Part shown: one piece after another, positions 10,209-18,587 of the stretch
Layout of the letters: each line of letters begins with the position of its first letter
Position numbering within the stretch: the stretch's first letter is position 1
Assembly: GCA_008671135.1 (NCBI GenBank)
Contig: RQAP01000016.1
Span: forward strand, 1 to 63,138
DNA: 63,138 bases
DNA from: Collinsella aerofaciens
GTDB taxonomy: Bacteria; Actinomycetota; Coriobacteriia; Coriobacteriales; Coriobacteriaceae
Direction of reading: 5' to 3'
Program-made: the position numbers and the translations under genes
Notes under the pieces: model-generated
Databases searched by the model: none
What the model was told of the DNA's origin: nothing
What the model saw: the letters and a program-made list of their open reading frames with translations, nothing else

Positions 10209-11807
10209 TTAGTTCTCCTCTGATCCAGAAACATCCGAATGGTGCTTGGCCATGAACTGCTGCTTGAAGTCGCCGATGACGCGCAAGAGCTCAGCCTTGG
10301 TGTCATCATCGATCTTCTTGGCGCGAACCTTGTCGAGCAGCGAGCCAAAGCCATTGTCCATGTACTCGATGAGCTCGGCACGGAAAGGCAGCACGTCGGC
10401 AATCTCCAGGTCATCCAGGAAGCCCTCGTTGCCAGCGAACAGCGTAACGATCTGCTCGCCAACCTCAAACGGCTTGTAGCGCGGCTGCTTAAGGAGCTCG
10501 GTCATGCGGGCACCATGGGTCAGCTGCTTCTGAGTAGCCTCGTCAAGGTCGGAGCCAAACTGCGTAAAGCCAGCGAGCTCCTGATAGGAAGCGAGGTCCA
10601 GACGGAGGTTGCCGGCGACCTGCTTCATAGCCTTGGTCTGCGCGTCGCCACCGACGCGGGACACGGAAATGCCCACGTCGACTGCCGGGCGCTGGCCCTG
10701 GAAGAAGAGCTCGGACTGCAGATAGATCTGACCATCGGTAATGGAAATGACGTTGGTCGGAATGTAGGCCGAGACGTCGCCGTCCTGGGTCTCGATGATC
10801 GGCAGAGCCGTCATGGAGCCGTAACCGTTCTTCTTGGACATCTTGACGGCACGCTCGAGCAGACGAGAGTGCAGGTAGAAGATGTCGCCAGGATAGGCCT
10901 CGCGTCCGGGCGGACGATGCAGCGTCAGCGACATCTGACGGTAGGCCACAGCCTGCTTGGACAGGTCGTCGTAGATGACGAGCACGTGGCCGCCGGGGTT
11001 GGTCTCGCTGGCGGGCTTGCCGTCCTCGCCGTTGTACATGAAGAACTCGCCGATAGCGGCACCGGCCATAGGCGCGATGTACTGCATAGGGGCGGAATCG
11101 GCAGCGGTGGCCGAAACGATGATGGTGTAGTCGAGCGCACCGTGCTGAGCGAGGGTCTCGCGGATGTTGGCAACCGTGGAGGCCTTCTGGCCGATGGCGA
11201 CATAGATGCAGACCATGCCCTTGCCGCGCTGGTTGAGGATAGCGTCGATGGCGATGGCGGTCTTACCGGTCTTACGGTCGCCGATGATGAGCTCACGCTG
11301 ACCGCGGCCGATAGGCACCATAGAGTCGATAGCGAGCAGACCGGTCTGAACCGGCTCGCACACCGGGGTACGATCGATGACGCCGGGAGCCTTGAACTCG
11401 ATGGGGCGACGGTGCGTGGCGACGATGTCACCCAAACCGTCGATGGGCTGGCCGAGCGGATTGACGACGCGGCCGAGCATGGCGCGGCTCACGGGGATAT
11501 CCATAATGCGGCCAGTGGTGCGGCACTCGTCGCCTTCCTTGATGGAGTCGACGGCACCAAACAGAACGGCGCCGACCTCGTCACGGTCAAGGTTCTGGGC
11601 AAGGCCGAAGACGGTCTCACCGGTATCGGAGCTCTTGAACTCCAGAAGCTCGCCTGCCATGGCGCTCTTGAGGCCGGAGACGCGCGCGATGCCGTCGCCT
11701 ACCTCGTCGACCGTTGAAACCTCATGCGTATCGACCGTCGCGGAGAGGCTCGTGAGCTGCTCCTGCAGTTTCTTGGCGATATCCTGGGCATTGAGGGTTT
11801 CGGACAT
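10209..11807 (-). CDS. atpA: ATP synthase alpha subunit
   Basis: A 532-residue regulatory F1 subunit. It has the non-catalytic nucleotide site GDRKTGKTAIAID (about 172; the usual form is GDRQTGKT), VYVAIGQKASTVA and the ALPIIETQDGDVSAYIPTNVISITDGQI segment, which is cut here by codon position only and continuous in the protein. Length fits; the C-terminus runs about 20 residues past the usual end. Its ATG overlaps the atpH stop. Confidence 0.96.
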   Translation of the reverse strand: MSETLNAQDIAKKLQEQLTSLSATVDTHEVSTVDEVGDGIARVSGLKSAMAGELLEFKSSDTGETVFGLAQNLDRDEVGAVLFGAVDSIKEGDECRTTGRIMDIPVSRAMLGRVVNPLGQPIDGLGDIVATHRRPIEFKAPGVIDRTPVCEPVQTGLLAIDSMVPIGRGQRELIIGDRKTGKTAIAIDAILNQRGKGMVCIYVAIGQKASTVANIRETLAQHGALDYTIIVSATAADSAPMQYIAPMAGAAIGEFFMYNGEDGKPASETNPGGHVLVIYDDLSKQAVAYRQMSLTLHRPPGREAYPGDIFYLHSRLLERAVKMSKKNGYGSMTALPIIETQDGDVSAYIPTNVISITDGQIYLQSELFFQGQRPAVDVGISVSRVGGDAQTKAMKQVAGNLRLDLASYQELAGFTQFGSDLDEATQKQLTHGARMTELLKQPRYKPFEVGEQIVTLFAGNEGFLDDLEIADVLPFRAELIEYMDNGFGSLLDKVRAKKIDDDTKAELLRVIGDFKQQFMAKHHSDVSGSEEN

Positions 11808-12283
11808 TAGGCTTCACCTCCGTACGAATTAGCAGAGTTTGCGAGGGTCTCCTGCGCGATGCGCAGCTGCGTCTTGACGGAAATGTCACGACGCTCGCCG
11901 CGGGCCTCGAGCACCAGGCCGCCCACGATAGACGGGTCGACCTGCTCGATAAGGAATACTTTGCGGCCGAAGTCCTGCTCGCATTTCTTAGTGATGGTTT
12001 GACGCAGCTCGTCGTCGAGCGGGATCGCCGTGGTGACGGTCACGCCCACTACATCCTCGTCTTCCTCGGCAACATACTTAAAGGCAGCTGCCACCTTGGG
12101 AAGAAGGTCGAGCTGGTCGCGCTTGGACATGGTGTCGAGCACGGCGATGATCTCGGGGCTGGCAGAAGCCAAGCGCTCGATCATCTCGAGGTCCTCGAAC
12201 ACATGGTTCTCGGCCTTGGCGGCTTCCAGAAGGGAGCGCGCGTAGGTCTCGAGCACCTTGTCCTGATAGCGGCTAGTCGGCAT
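11807..12283 (-). CDS. atpH: ATP synthase delta subunit
   Basis: A 158-residue peripheral stalk subunit linking b to the top of F1. It has an N-terminal helical domain (YARSLLEAAKAENHVFEDLEMIERL) and the C-terminal motif DPSIVGGLVLEARGERRDISVKTQLR. It overlaps the end of atpF by 11 nt and the atpA start by one base. Confidence 0.92.
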   Translation of the reverse strand: MPTSRYQDKVLETYARSLLEAAKAENHVFEDLEMIERLASASPEIIAVLDTMSKRDQLDLLPKVAAAFKYVAEEDEDVVGVTVTTAIPLDDELRQTITKKCEQDFGRKVFLIEQVDPSIVGGLVLEARGERRDISVKTQLRIAQETLANSANSYGGEA

Positions 12284-12875
12284 TCAGGCTACCTGCTTCC
12301 TGGATGTAGCGCTCGATGAGCTTCTTCTGCTCGGCCTCGTTCTCGAGTGCCTCGCCCACGATCTTGGTGGCGACGGCAACGGACAGGTCGGCGATGGAGT
12401 TCGCGGCACCGGCGTAGATGGACTTGCGCTCGTCCTCGACGGTCGTATGGGCCTTGGCGATGATCTCCTCGGCCTCCTTGTGAGCAGCCTCGATGATACG
12501 GGCGCGCTCGGACTCGGCGTCCTTACGGGCCTCGAGAACGATGTCGGCAGCCTGACGACGGGCGTCGGTGACGATCGAGTCGGACTCAGCGCGCTTGGCG
12601 ATAGCCTCCTGCTTGGTCTTCTCGGCCTCGTCGAGGCTCTCCTCGATCTTCTTGCCGCGCTCCTCCATGGTTTTCATGATGCCCGGCAGGGCGACCTTGG
12701 CCAGCACGATCCAGATAATCAGGAAGGCGATAAGCGCCGGGATGAACTCCGCCATCTTAGGGATGAGGATGTCCGCACCGGCGGCGCCGTCCTCGGCGAA
12801 CGCGGAAACCGGCATGAGCAGCGCGGCCGCGGACGCGGAGAGTGCGATCGCGCTCTTCTGGGATGAAAGATTCAT
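12273..12875 (-). CDS. atpF: ATP synthase b subunit with signal-peptide-like N-terminus
   Basis: A 200-residue peripheral stalk subunit. The membrane helix is FIPALIAFLIIWIVLAKVAL (about 44-63), followed by a long charged coiled coil. Before the helix is a second hydrophobic segment, SAIALSASAAALLMPVSAFA, ending in a good signal peptidase I site (AFA-ED). Ordinary b subunits begin directly with the membrane helix. The extra segment may be cleaved, leaving the N-terminus outside, or may stay as a second anchor. Confidence 0.9.
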   Translation of the reverse strand: MNLSSQKSAIALSASAAALLMPVSAFAEDGAAGADILIPKMAEFIPALIAFLIIWIVLAKVALPGIMKTMEERGKKIEESLDEAEKTKQEAIAKRAESDSIVTDARRQAADIVLEARKDAESERARIIEAAHKEAEEIIAKAHTTVEDERKSIYAGAANSIADLSVAVATKIVGEALENEAEQKKLIERYIQEAGSLNAD

Positions 12876-12890
12876 ACTTGACGCTCCGTG

Positions 12891-13085
12891 CTATTTAACG
12901 ATCAGCGCGACAACGAAGCCGATCAGAGCCAGAGCCTCGCCGAAGGCGGAGCCCATGATGAAGACGGTGAACACGCGGCCCTGGACCTCAGGCTGACGGG
13001 CCATAGCACCCGTAGCACCCAGAGCAGACAGGCCGATAGCAAGACCAGCGCCAATAACACCGAGACCGTAACCGATAACTCCCAC
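12891..13085 (-). CDS. atpE: ATP synthase c subunit
   Basis: A 64-residue proteolipid of two helices joined by the ARQPEVQGR loop. The ion-carrying glutamate is in GSAFGEALALIGFV. The residues around it (GEALA, with no ES-T pair and no glutamine in helix 1) argue for proton rather than sodium coupling; this is inference. It starts with GTG behind AAAGGAGG. At 64 residues it is slightly short for the family. Confidence 0.92.
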   Translation of the reverse strand: MGVIGYGLGVIGAGLAIGLSALGATGAMARQPEVQGRVFTVFIMGSAFGEALALIGFVVALIVK

Positions 13086-13209
13086 GATTCCTCCTTTGTC
13101 GTGCGTGTCTTATTTCACGCAGGATAACCTTTTTATAACTGCCGGGCTCCATGGGTACGGGCACCGGCGGTTTAACGAATTGCCTTACCTTTAAGGCGCG
13201 AACGGAAGA

Positions 13210-14013
13210 CTACTCCTCCTCCGCGACCTCCTCTGCCTCGGAGACATACACGGCGGTAAGGACCGTGAAGACGTAAGCCTGGATGGCGCCGACCACAAGC
13301 TCGATCGCATAGATCAGGATGAGGATGGCAAGCCAGGCCAGCGAAGGCAGGGCGCCGACGGCGTGGGCCGCGGAAACCTGCTGAAGCAGCGGCTGCATGA
13401 ACATGCTCGCCATGATGGCGAACGAGCCCATGACCACGTGTCCTGCGAACATGTTGCAGAACAGACGGACGGCGAGCGTGATGAGGCGCAGGAAGGTCGA
13501 GAAAAGCTCGACGACCCACACGAGCACGTTCATCGGGAAGCTCACGCCCTGCGGGGCGAGGCTCTTGATGTAGCCGATCACGCCGTGAGCCTTGCATCCG
13601 TAGTAGATGAAGTACACGAAGGCGAAGATGGCGAGCGCGGCGGTGGAGCCGATTGCACCGGTGCCGGGCTTCATTCCCGGGATCAGGCCGATCATGTTAT
13701 TGATCAGGATGAACAGGAAAAGCGAGCACAGGAACGGGAAGTGCTTCTTCCAGTTCTCACCCACGACGCCCTTGCCGATATCGTTCTCGACGTACTCGAT
13801 GATGTACTCGAAACCGTTGACGAAGAAGCCCTTGGGAACCAGGGTCTGCTTCTTCTTGAACACGGCCAGGACGATCAGGAGCACGATCGTGGAGACGATC
13901 AGCCAAAACGAGTACTGCGTGATGCCGCAGCTCAGATCGCCCACGACAGGGGTGGAGCTGAACTCGCTAACCAGATGATTAATCTCATCAGGCAGCTTTT
14001 CAAAAATTTCCAC
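13210..14013 (-). CDS. atpB: ATP synthase a subunit
   Basis: A 267-residue multi-pass membrane subunit that forms the proton half-channels. The essential arginine is in ITLAVRLFCNMFAGHVV. The last helix region IYAIELVVGAIQAYVFTVL carries the expected glutamate and glutamine. About 125 nt separate it from atpE. Confidence 0.94.
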   Translation of the reverse strand: MEIFEKLPDEINHLVSEFSSTPVVGDLSCGITQYSFWLIVSTIVLLIVLAVFKKKQTLVPKGFFVNGFEYIIEYVENDIGKGVVGENWKKHFPFLCSLFLFILINNMIGLIPGMKPGTGAIGSTAALAIFAFVYFIYYGCKAHGVIGYIKSLAPQGVSFPMNVLVWVVELFSTFLRLITLAVRLFCNMFAGHVVMGSFAIMASMFMQPLLQQVSAAHAVGALPSLAWLAILILIYAIELVVGAIQAYVFTVLTAVYVSEAEEVAEEE

Positions 14014-14016
14014 GAC

Positions 14017-14328
14017 TTACCTTTCGACCTCATGAGGATCTCGCAGCGCCTTGGCGACGCGAACCGTGCAGGCGGCCATAAAGGCCACGAAGCCGATCGC
14101 CTCGCCCAAGAGGAACATGCGAAATGCCTCTCCGAACAACACAAACACAACCAAGGTAAAGACGAGCAGGGCGATTGCCGAGACCGCCAGACTCACCATA
14201 CCCTTGAGCATGTCCGCATTCTGTTTATCGTCAAGAACCGGCTTGAGCGTAAAGACAAAGGGAAGGAAGGCAATTGCGCCCGCGATGGCGCCTGCAACGA
14301 TAGCGAGCAGATCGGCTATCTGAAACAT
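14017..14328 (-). CDS. atpI: AtpI-like membrane protein
   Basis: A 103-residue protein with four hydrophobic segments. It is first in the atp operon, as AtpI usually is, and may help assemble the c ring. Sequence similarity to AtpI is weak, so the name rests mainly on position and topology. ATG 14328 is preferred to the GTG four codons earlier because GAGG lies 7 nt upstream. Confidence 0.65.
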   Translation of the reverse strand: MFQIADLLAIVAGAIAGAIAFLPFVFTLKPVLDDKQNADMLKGMVSLAVSAIALLVFTLVVFVLFGEAFRMFLLGEAIGFVAFMAACTVRVAKALRDPHEVER

Positions 14329-14390
14329 TGGCGTCCTCACTTTCCTTTTTTAACGCCTCACAGAACAGTTCCCGCCAAACATTGGTGACT

Positions 14391-14418
14391 ATTGTACGAG
14401 CCAATCGCTAAAGTACAA
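14391..14418 (-). promoter_or_regulatory. Promoter of the atp operon
   Basis: On the minus strand TTGTAC (-35) and TACAAT (-10) are separated by 16 nt. The pair lies 63 nt upstream of the atpI start. Confidence 0.6.
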
Positions 14419-14533
14419 CCGAAAAAGCATCGGTTAATACGCACCTGTTCGTTTTCTTAAGACCTTCTTTATGCCGCAGGTACGGTAATACGTTTTTCTC
14501 GAACCCTGCAGGGCAAAACGTCCGTTAACAGGA

Positions 14534-14568
14534 GTGCGCGCGGTCGCCTTTTGTTCGACCGCGCGCAC
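14534..14568 (-). terminator. Hairpin after upp
   Basis: A perfect 13-bp stem, GTGCGCGCGGTCG / CGACCGCGCGCAC, lies 43 nt past the upp stop. It has no T run, so termination may be weak or factor-dependent. Confidence 0.5.
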
Positions 14569-14610
14569 CGTTTCTTCGTATTTGCAGCCGCGGCCGTCTT
14601 AGCCCAGCGA

Positions 14611-15258
14611 CTAGAGCGTGCCGAAGATGCGGTCGCCGGCGTCGCCGAGGCCGGGAACGATGTAGGCGGCCTCGTTGAGATGGTCGTCGATGGCGCACGT
14701 ATAAATATGTACGTCGGGGTCCTTTTCGGTCAGTGACTTGAGGCCCTCGGGCGCGGCGACGATGCACAGCATGCGGATATCCTTGACACCGCGCTCGCGC
14801 AGGTAGCTGATGGCCATCTCGGCCGAACCGCCCGTGGCGAGCATGGGGTCGACGACCAGGCAGATGCGCTGGTCGATATCCTTGGGCATCTTGCAGTAAT
14901 ACTCATGCGGCTCGTGGGTGACCTCGTCGCGTTCCATACCGATGTGGCCCACGCGAGCGGAGGGCACCAGTTCGAGGATGCCGTCGACCATGCCAAGGCC
15001 TGCACGCAGGACGGGAACGATGGCGAGCTTTTTGCCGGCGAGCTGCTTAAACGTTGCGGTGGTGATGGGGGTCTCGACTTCGACGTCTTCCATGGGCAGG
15101 TCGCGCATGGCCTCGTAGCCGTCAAAAAGTGCAAGCTCGCGCACAAGCTGGCGGAACTGGTTGGTGCCGGTGTTTTTGTCGCGCAGGATCGACAGCTTGT
15201 GCTGGACGAGCGGATGATCGACAAGCGTCACACGGGACGCATCGTAGGTGACGGTCAT
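14611..15258 (-). CDS. upp: Uracil phosphoribosyltransferase
   Basis: A 215-residue salvage enzyme making UMP from uracil and PRPP. The PRPP loop is CLVVDPMLATGGSAEMAI, the uracil-binding C-terminus is YIVPGLGDAGDRIFGT and the N-terminal motif is DHPLVQHKLSILRDKNTG. ATG 15258 has AAGGGG ten nt upstream and aligns with the family; upstream in-frame codons do not. Confidence 0.95.
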   Translation of the reverse strand: MTVTYDASRVTLVDHPLVQHKLSILRDKNTGTNQFRQLVRELALFDGYEAMRDLPMEDVEVETPITTATFKQLAGKKLAIVPVLRAGLGMVDGILELVPSARVGHIGMERDEVTHEPHEYYCKMPKDIDQRICLVVDPMLATGGSAEMAISYLRERGVKDIRMLCIVAAPEGLKSLTEKDPDVHIYTCAIDDHLNEAAYIVPGLGDAGDRIFGTL

Positions 15259-15380
15259 GGGTTGATTGCCCCTTTCGTTGCGGCCGCAAAACGGCCTTGC
15301 TGACAAGGCACGCAGCAATGTTGCCGCCGCACGCCATGCATAATTTAGCGGTTTGTTGTATCGAGCAGCCCATCGCAGCC

Positions 15381-16922
15381 CTACTGTGCGGTACTGAGCG
15401 AGCGCTTGACTGCATCACGCCAGCCCGCAAGGTTTTGCTCGCGACGCTCGGCGGACATATGGGGAAGGAAGGTCCTAACGATCTGGGCATTTTGCTCCAG
15501 CTCTTCAAGGTCTTCCCAATAGCCGACGGCAAGACCCGCCAAGTACGCGGCACCGATTGCCGTGGTCTCCACCGTCTCGCATTGCAGCACGGGGATATCC
15601 AGCAGGTCGGCCTGGAATTGCATGATGAACTCGTTGCGTGAGGCGCCGCCATCGACGGACAGGCGCTCAATCGAAAGTCCCACGTCCTGCTCCATGGCGC
15701 GCAGCACGTCATAACTCTGGTAGGCCATGGACTCGCAGGCCGCACGCACAATGGTCGCGCGACTCGAGGCACCGGTCAGGCCGCACACGATACCGCGGGC
15801 ATGCGGATCCCACCAGGGAGCGCCCAGGCCAGCGAAGGCGGGGACGAAGTAGCAGCCCTCGTTGTCGTTGATCGAAGCGGCGAGTTGCGCGGACTCGCTC
15901 ACACTCGAGATGATGCCCATGTTGTTGCGCAGCCAGTTCATGGTTGAGCCGGCGGCAAAGATAGAACCCTCGAGCGCATAGCTGATCTTGCCGTCCGCGG
16001 CGATACCGATCGTGGAGACCAGACCGTTCTTGGATTCGACGACCTCGTCGCCGGTGTTCATGAGCATAAAGCAACCCGTGCCATAGGTGTTTTTGGTCTG
16101 GCCGGGATGGAAGCAGCAGTGGCCGAACAGCGACGCCTGCTGATCGCCCGCCACGCCCATGATGGGCGGCATATTGGTCATGATGTCGCTCGCGACGCGG
16201 CCGTAGTCGCCCGAGCTCCAACGAACCTCGGGCATCATGGAACGCGGAACGTCAAAGAGCGCCAGCAGGTCGTCGTCCCAATCGAGCGTATGGATATTAA
16301 AGAGCGCCGTGCGGCTGGCATTGGTGTAGTCGGTGGCAAAGACCTGACTGCCGGTGAGGTTGTAGATGAGCCAGGTGTCGATGGTGCCAAACATGAGGTC
16401 GCCCGCCGCCGCGCTCTCACGCGCACCGTCGACGTTGTCGAGGATCCACTGCACCTTGGAAGCCGAGAAATACGGATCGAGCGTGAGTCCCGTGCGGGAG
16501 CGCACCAGCTCTTCTGCGCCCCGCTCGACCAGCTCGTCGATCAGAGGTGCGGTGCGACGGCATTGCCACACGATGGCGTTATAGATGGGTTGGCCGCTTA
16601 TGCGGTCCCACACCACCGTGGTCTCGCGCTGGTTGGAGATACCGATGGCGGCGATGCGGTCAGAATGGATGCCGCTCTTAAACTGGACCTCCATCATCAC
16701 GCCGATCTGGCTGGCAAGCACCTCCATGGGGTCTTGCTCTATCCAACCGGGACGCGGGAAGCTGGTTTTGACGCTACGACGTGCCTGCGCGACGATGCAG
16801 CCGTACTCGTCGACGATGGTCGCAAGTACCGAGGTGGTGCCGCAGTCGAGCGCCATGATGTAGGAACCGCCAAAGTTAAACGAGGCATCTTCCATGCCCA
16901 GGCTGCCCAGATTCAACGACAT
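15381..16922 (-). CDS. glpK: Glycerol kinase
   Basis: A 513-residue FGGY kinase phosphorylating glycerol to glycerol 3-phosphate. It has the N-terminal phosphate loop MALDCGTTSVLA, the substrate segments ISNQRETTVVWD and TDYTNASRT, the ATP-site signature NTYGTGCFMLMNTG and the C-terminal SVDGGASRNEFIMQFQADLL. About 22 residues precede the usual start. ATG 16922 has AAAGGTG upstream, so the extension is probably real. No glycerol facilitator or glpD is adjacent. Confidence 0.93.
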   Translation of the reverse strand: MSLNLGSLGMEDASFNFGGSYIMALDCGTTSVLATIVDEYGCIVAQARRSVKTSFPRPGWIEQDPMEVLASQIGVMMEVQFKSGIHSDRIAAIGISNQRETTVVWDRISGQPIYNAIVWQCRRTAPLIDELVERGAEELVRSRTGLTLDPYFSASKVQWILDNVDGARESAAAGDLMFGTIDTWLIYNLTGSQVFATDYTNASRTALFNIHTLDWDDDLLALFDVPRSMMPEVRWSSGDYGRVASDIMTNMPPIMGVAGDQQASLFGHCCFHPGQTKNTYGTGCFMLMNTGDEVVESKNGLVSTIGIAADGKISYALEGSIFAAGSTMNWLRNNMGIISSVSESAQLAASINDNEGCYFVPAFAGLGAPWWDPHARGIVCGLTGASSRATIVRAACESMAYQSYDVLRAMEQDVGLSIERLSVDGGASRNEFIMQFQADLLDIPVLQCETVETTAIGAAYLAGLAVGYWEDLEELEQNAQIVRTFLPHMSAERREQNLAGWRDAVKRSLSTAQ

Positions 16923-16935
16923 CGCTTACACCTTT

Positions 16936-17679
16936 CTATTGCATCGGGTCGGACAGGACCCGTTCGATCTCTGATGCGGGAAGTGCGCCTTGGCGCAGGA
17001 TCTGGAGCCCGCCGTGCTGGAACGACACGATGGTCGAGGCGTCGCGACACGGGGTCTCGCCGGCGTCGACGGCAACATCGACCCCCTCCAGGATGCGACC
17101 TTCGACGGCGGCAAAGCTTGCCGGCGAGGGCGCGCCGTGTGTGTTGGCGCTCGTGCAGGCAAGGGGACTGCCGCAGGCGCGGATGAGCGCTTGGACCACG
17201 GGAGAGGCCGAAGCGCGCAGGGCCACGGTGTCGTCGGCAGCACGCATAAAGGTCGGCACGCAGGGAGCCGCCTTGACCACGATAGTCAGGGCTCCCGGCC
17301 AGCATCGTCGCGCAAGTACGCGGGCATCTTCCGGGATATCCACGCCATAGCGGTCGAGCGCCTCGACACCATCGACCAGCCAAGCGACGGTTTGCGTGAG
17401 TTCACGTTGCTTGAGAGTGAAGATACGGCGGTAGCCGGTACCGAGCGCAGGGACCGCGGCGCCATTGACGGCAGCCTGCGGATCGCGCGGCCACGATGGG
17501 AATTCGCCTGTATCTTGGGGCACGGCGTCCGAGAAGGCGTTGACCGCCACGGCGACACCGTAAACCGTCTCGGTCGGGATCAGCGCCAGGCCGCCGCGGC
17601 CGAGCACCTCGGCCGCGCGCTCGACGGCAAGCCGATGCGGCTCGCGCGTTCCCTCATATACCCGATAGACCGTCTGCAT
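16936..17679 (-). CDS. tsaC: L-threonylcarbamoyladenylate synthase (Sua5/YrdC family)
   Basis: A 247-residue enzyme making threonylcarbamoyl-AMP for the t6A37 tRNA modification. It has PTETVYGVAV near the N-terminus, the ALTIVVKAAP strand and ACTSANTHGAPSP, the family SxN motif. It precedes glpK by 13 nt. In many bacteria this gene lies near prfA and prmC, as it does here. Confidence 0.88.
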   Translation of the reverse strand: MQTVYRVYEGTREPHRLAVERAAEVLGRGGLALIPTETVYGVAVAVNAFSDAVPQDTGEFPSWPRDPQAAVNGAAVPALGTGYRRIFTLKQRELTQTVAWLVDGVEALDRYGVDIPEDARVLARRCWPGALTIVVKAAPCVPTFMRAADDTVALRASASPVVQALIRACGSPLACTSANTHGAPSPASFAAVEGRILEGVDVAVDAGETPCRDASTIVSFQHGGLQILRQGALPASEIERVLSDPMQ

Positions 17680-17827
17680 GTGTATGCCAGCCCCTTACGC
17701 TCTGGTGCAAGTTTGTTTACTGTGGGGCATTCTCGCACGAAACGTTCAACCTATTTGCCCAGAGCGCATGTTGGTTTGGTGAGCGGCTCTAGTAGTCGGT
17801 GAAAGTGAGGGGGTTAATTGAAGATTT

Positions 17828-18130
17828 TTAGCGCGCAAGCGTAACGGTACGATCGGGAAACTCGATGCTTGCAACCAGTTTTCCGCCGAGGCTCTCTGCG
17901 TACCTGCTCAGCGTGTCGAGCCTCATCGAACCCAACTCCCCACGCTCGAGCTCGGATACACGTTTTTGAGAAACGCCCATCGACTGGGCGACCGACGCCT
18001 GTGTTAGATCTTTTAACCTGCGAATCTGAGCAAGCTTATAGGCTTCGATACGATCGCGAGTCCTCTCCTGCTCGGCGGTAATGGAGTCGCGTGTTATCCC
18101 GCGAGATTCCATATACTCATGCAGTTCCAT
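17828..18130 (-). CDS. XRE-family antitoxin (HigA-like)
   Basis: A 100-residue protein with a helix-turn-helix LTQASVAQSMGVSQKRVSELERGE (about 42-65). It overlaps the 3' end of the upstream toxin-like gene by 14 nt. Toxin first and antitoxin second is the HigBA order. The N-terminal half is charged and helical. It probably binds its own promoter, where the palindrome at 18522 lies. Confidence 0.8.
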   Translation of the reverse strand: MELHEYMESRGITRDSITAEQERTRDRIEAYKLAQIRRLKDLTQASVAQSMGVSQKRVSELERGELGSMRLDTLSRYAESLGGKLVASIEFPDRTVTLAR

Positions 18131-18512
18131 CTCGATCGAGCCTCCTTACGTGGCGACGGTATATTTGCTCGGCCCTTGGAATGTTGATCGCATACCAACC
18201 GTTCCATTTTGCCCTTGACGATCCCGCTCGCGACTTATCACCCGCCAATAGCAATACCGCCTGGCGCTTGGGGTCAAAGGCGAAGAGGATGCGAATCACC
18301 TGCCCACCACACGACGTCACTCTCAGCTCCTTTAAATGATGAAGCTTCGAGCCCTTTACGCGGTCAACCAGCGGACGACCAAGGCTGGGACCTTCCTTCT
18401 CGAGCACCAAAAGGTCTGCATAAATCTGCTTCAGCGTAGCTTCATCCTGCTCATCAAGCCAAGGTTCAATGTAATCAAGCACGATACGGTACCGATGCAG
18501 CTGATTTGACAT
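18117..18512 (-). CDS. HigB/Gp49-like toxin (RelE superfamily)
   Basis: A 131-residue protein resembling the phage Gp49-like HigB family (Pfam PF05973), which are ribosome-dependent mRNA endonucleases. Recognisable parts are LRVTSCGGQVIRILFAFDPKRQAVLLLAGDKS, cut here by function only, and basic residues near the C-terminus. The start has AAGGAGAAAGGT upstream. Toxic activity is inferred from the family and the paired antitoxin. Confidence 0.78.
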   Translation of the reverse strand: MSNQLHRYRIVLDYIEPWLDEQDEATLKQIYADLLVLEKEGPSLGRPLVDRVKGSKLHHLKELRVTSCGGQVIRILFAFDPKRQAVLLLAGDKSRAGSSRAKWNGWYAINIPRAEQIYRRHVRRLDRDGTA

Positions 18513-18521
18513 ACCTTTCTC

Positions 18522-18554
18522 CTTCTATAGTAGAAGTTTTACGGTATATTGCAA
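18522..18554 (-). promoter_or_regulatory. Promoter and palindromic operator of the toxin-antitoxin pair
   Basis: On the minus strand TTGCAA (18549-18554) and TACTAT (18527-18532) are 16 nt apart. The palindrome CTTCTACTATAGAAG (18522-18536) covers the -10. This fits repression by the antitoxin. Confidence 0.55.
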
Positions 18555-18587
18555 GGACAAACTTGCGCAAATGTCTATTTATTCAGC

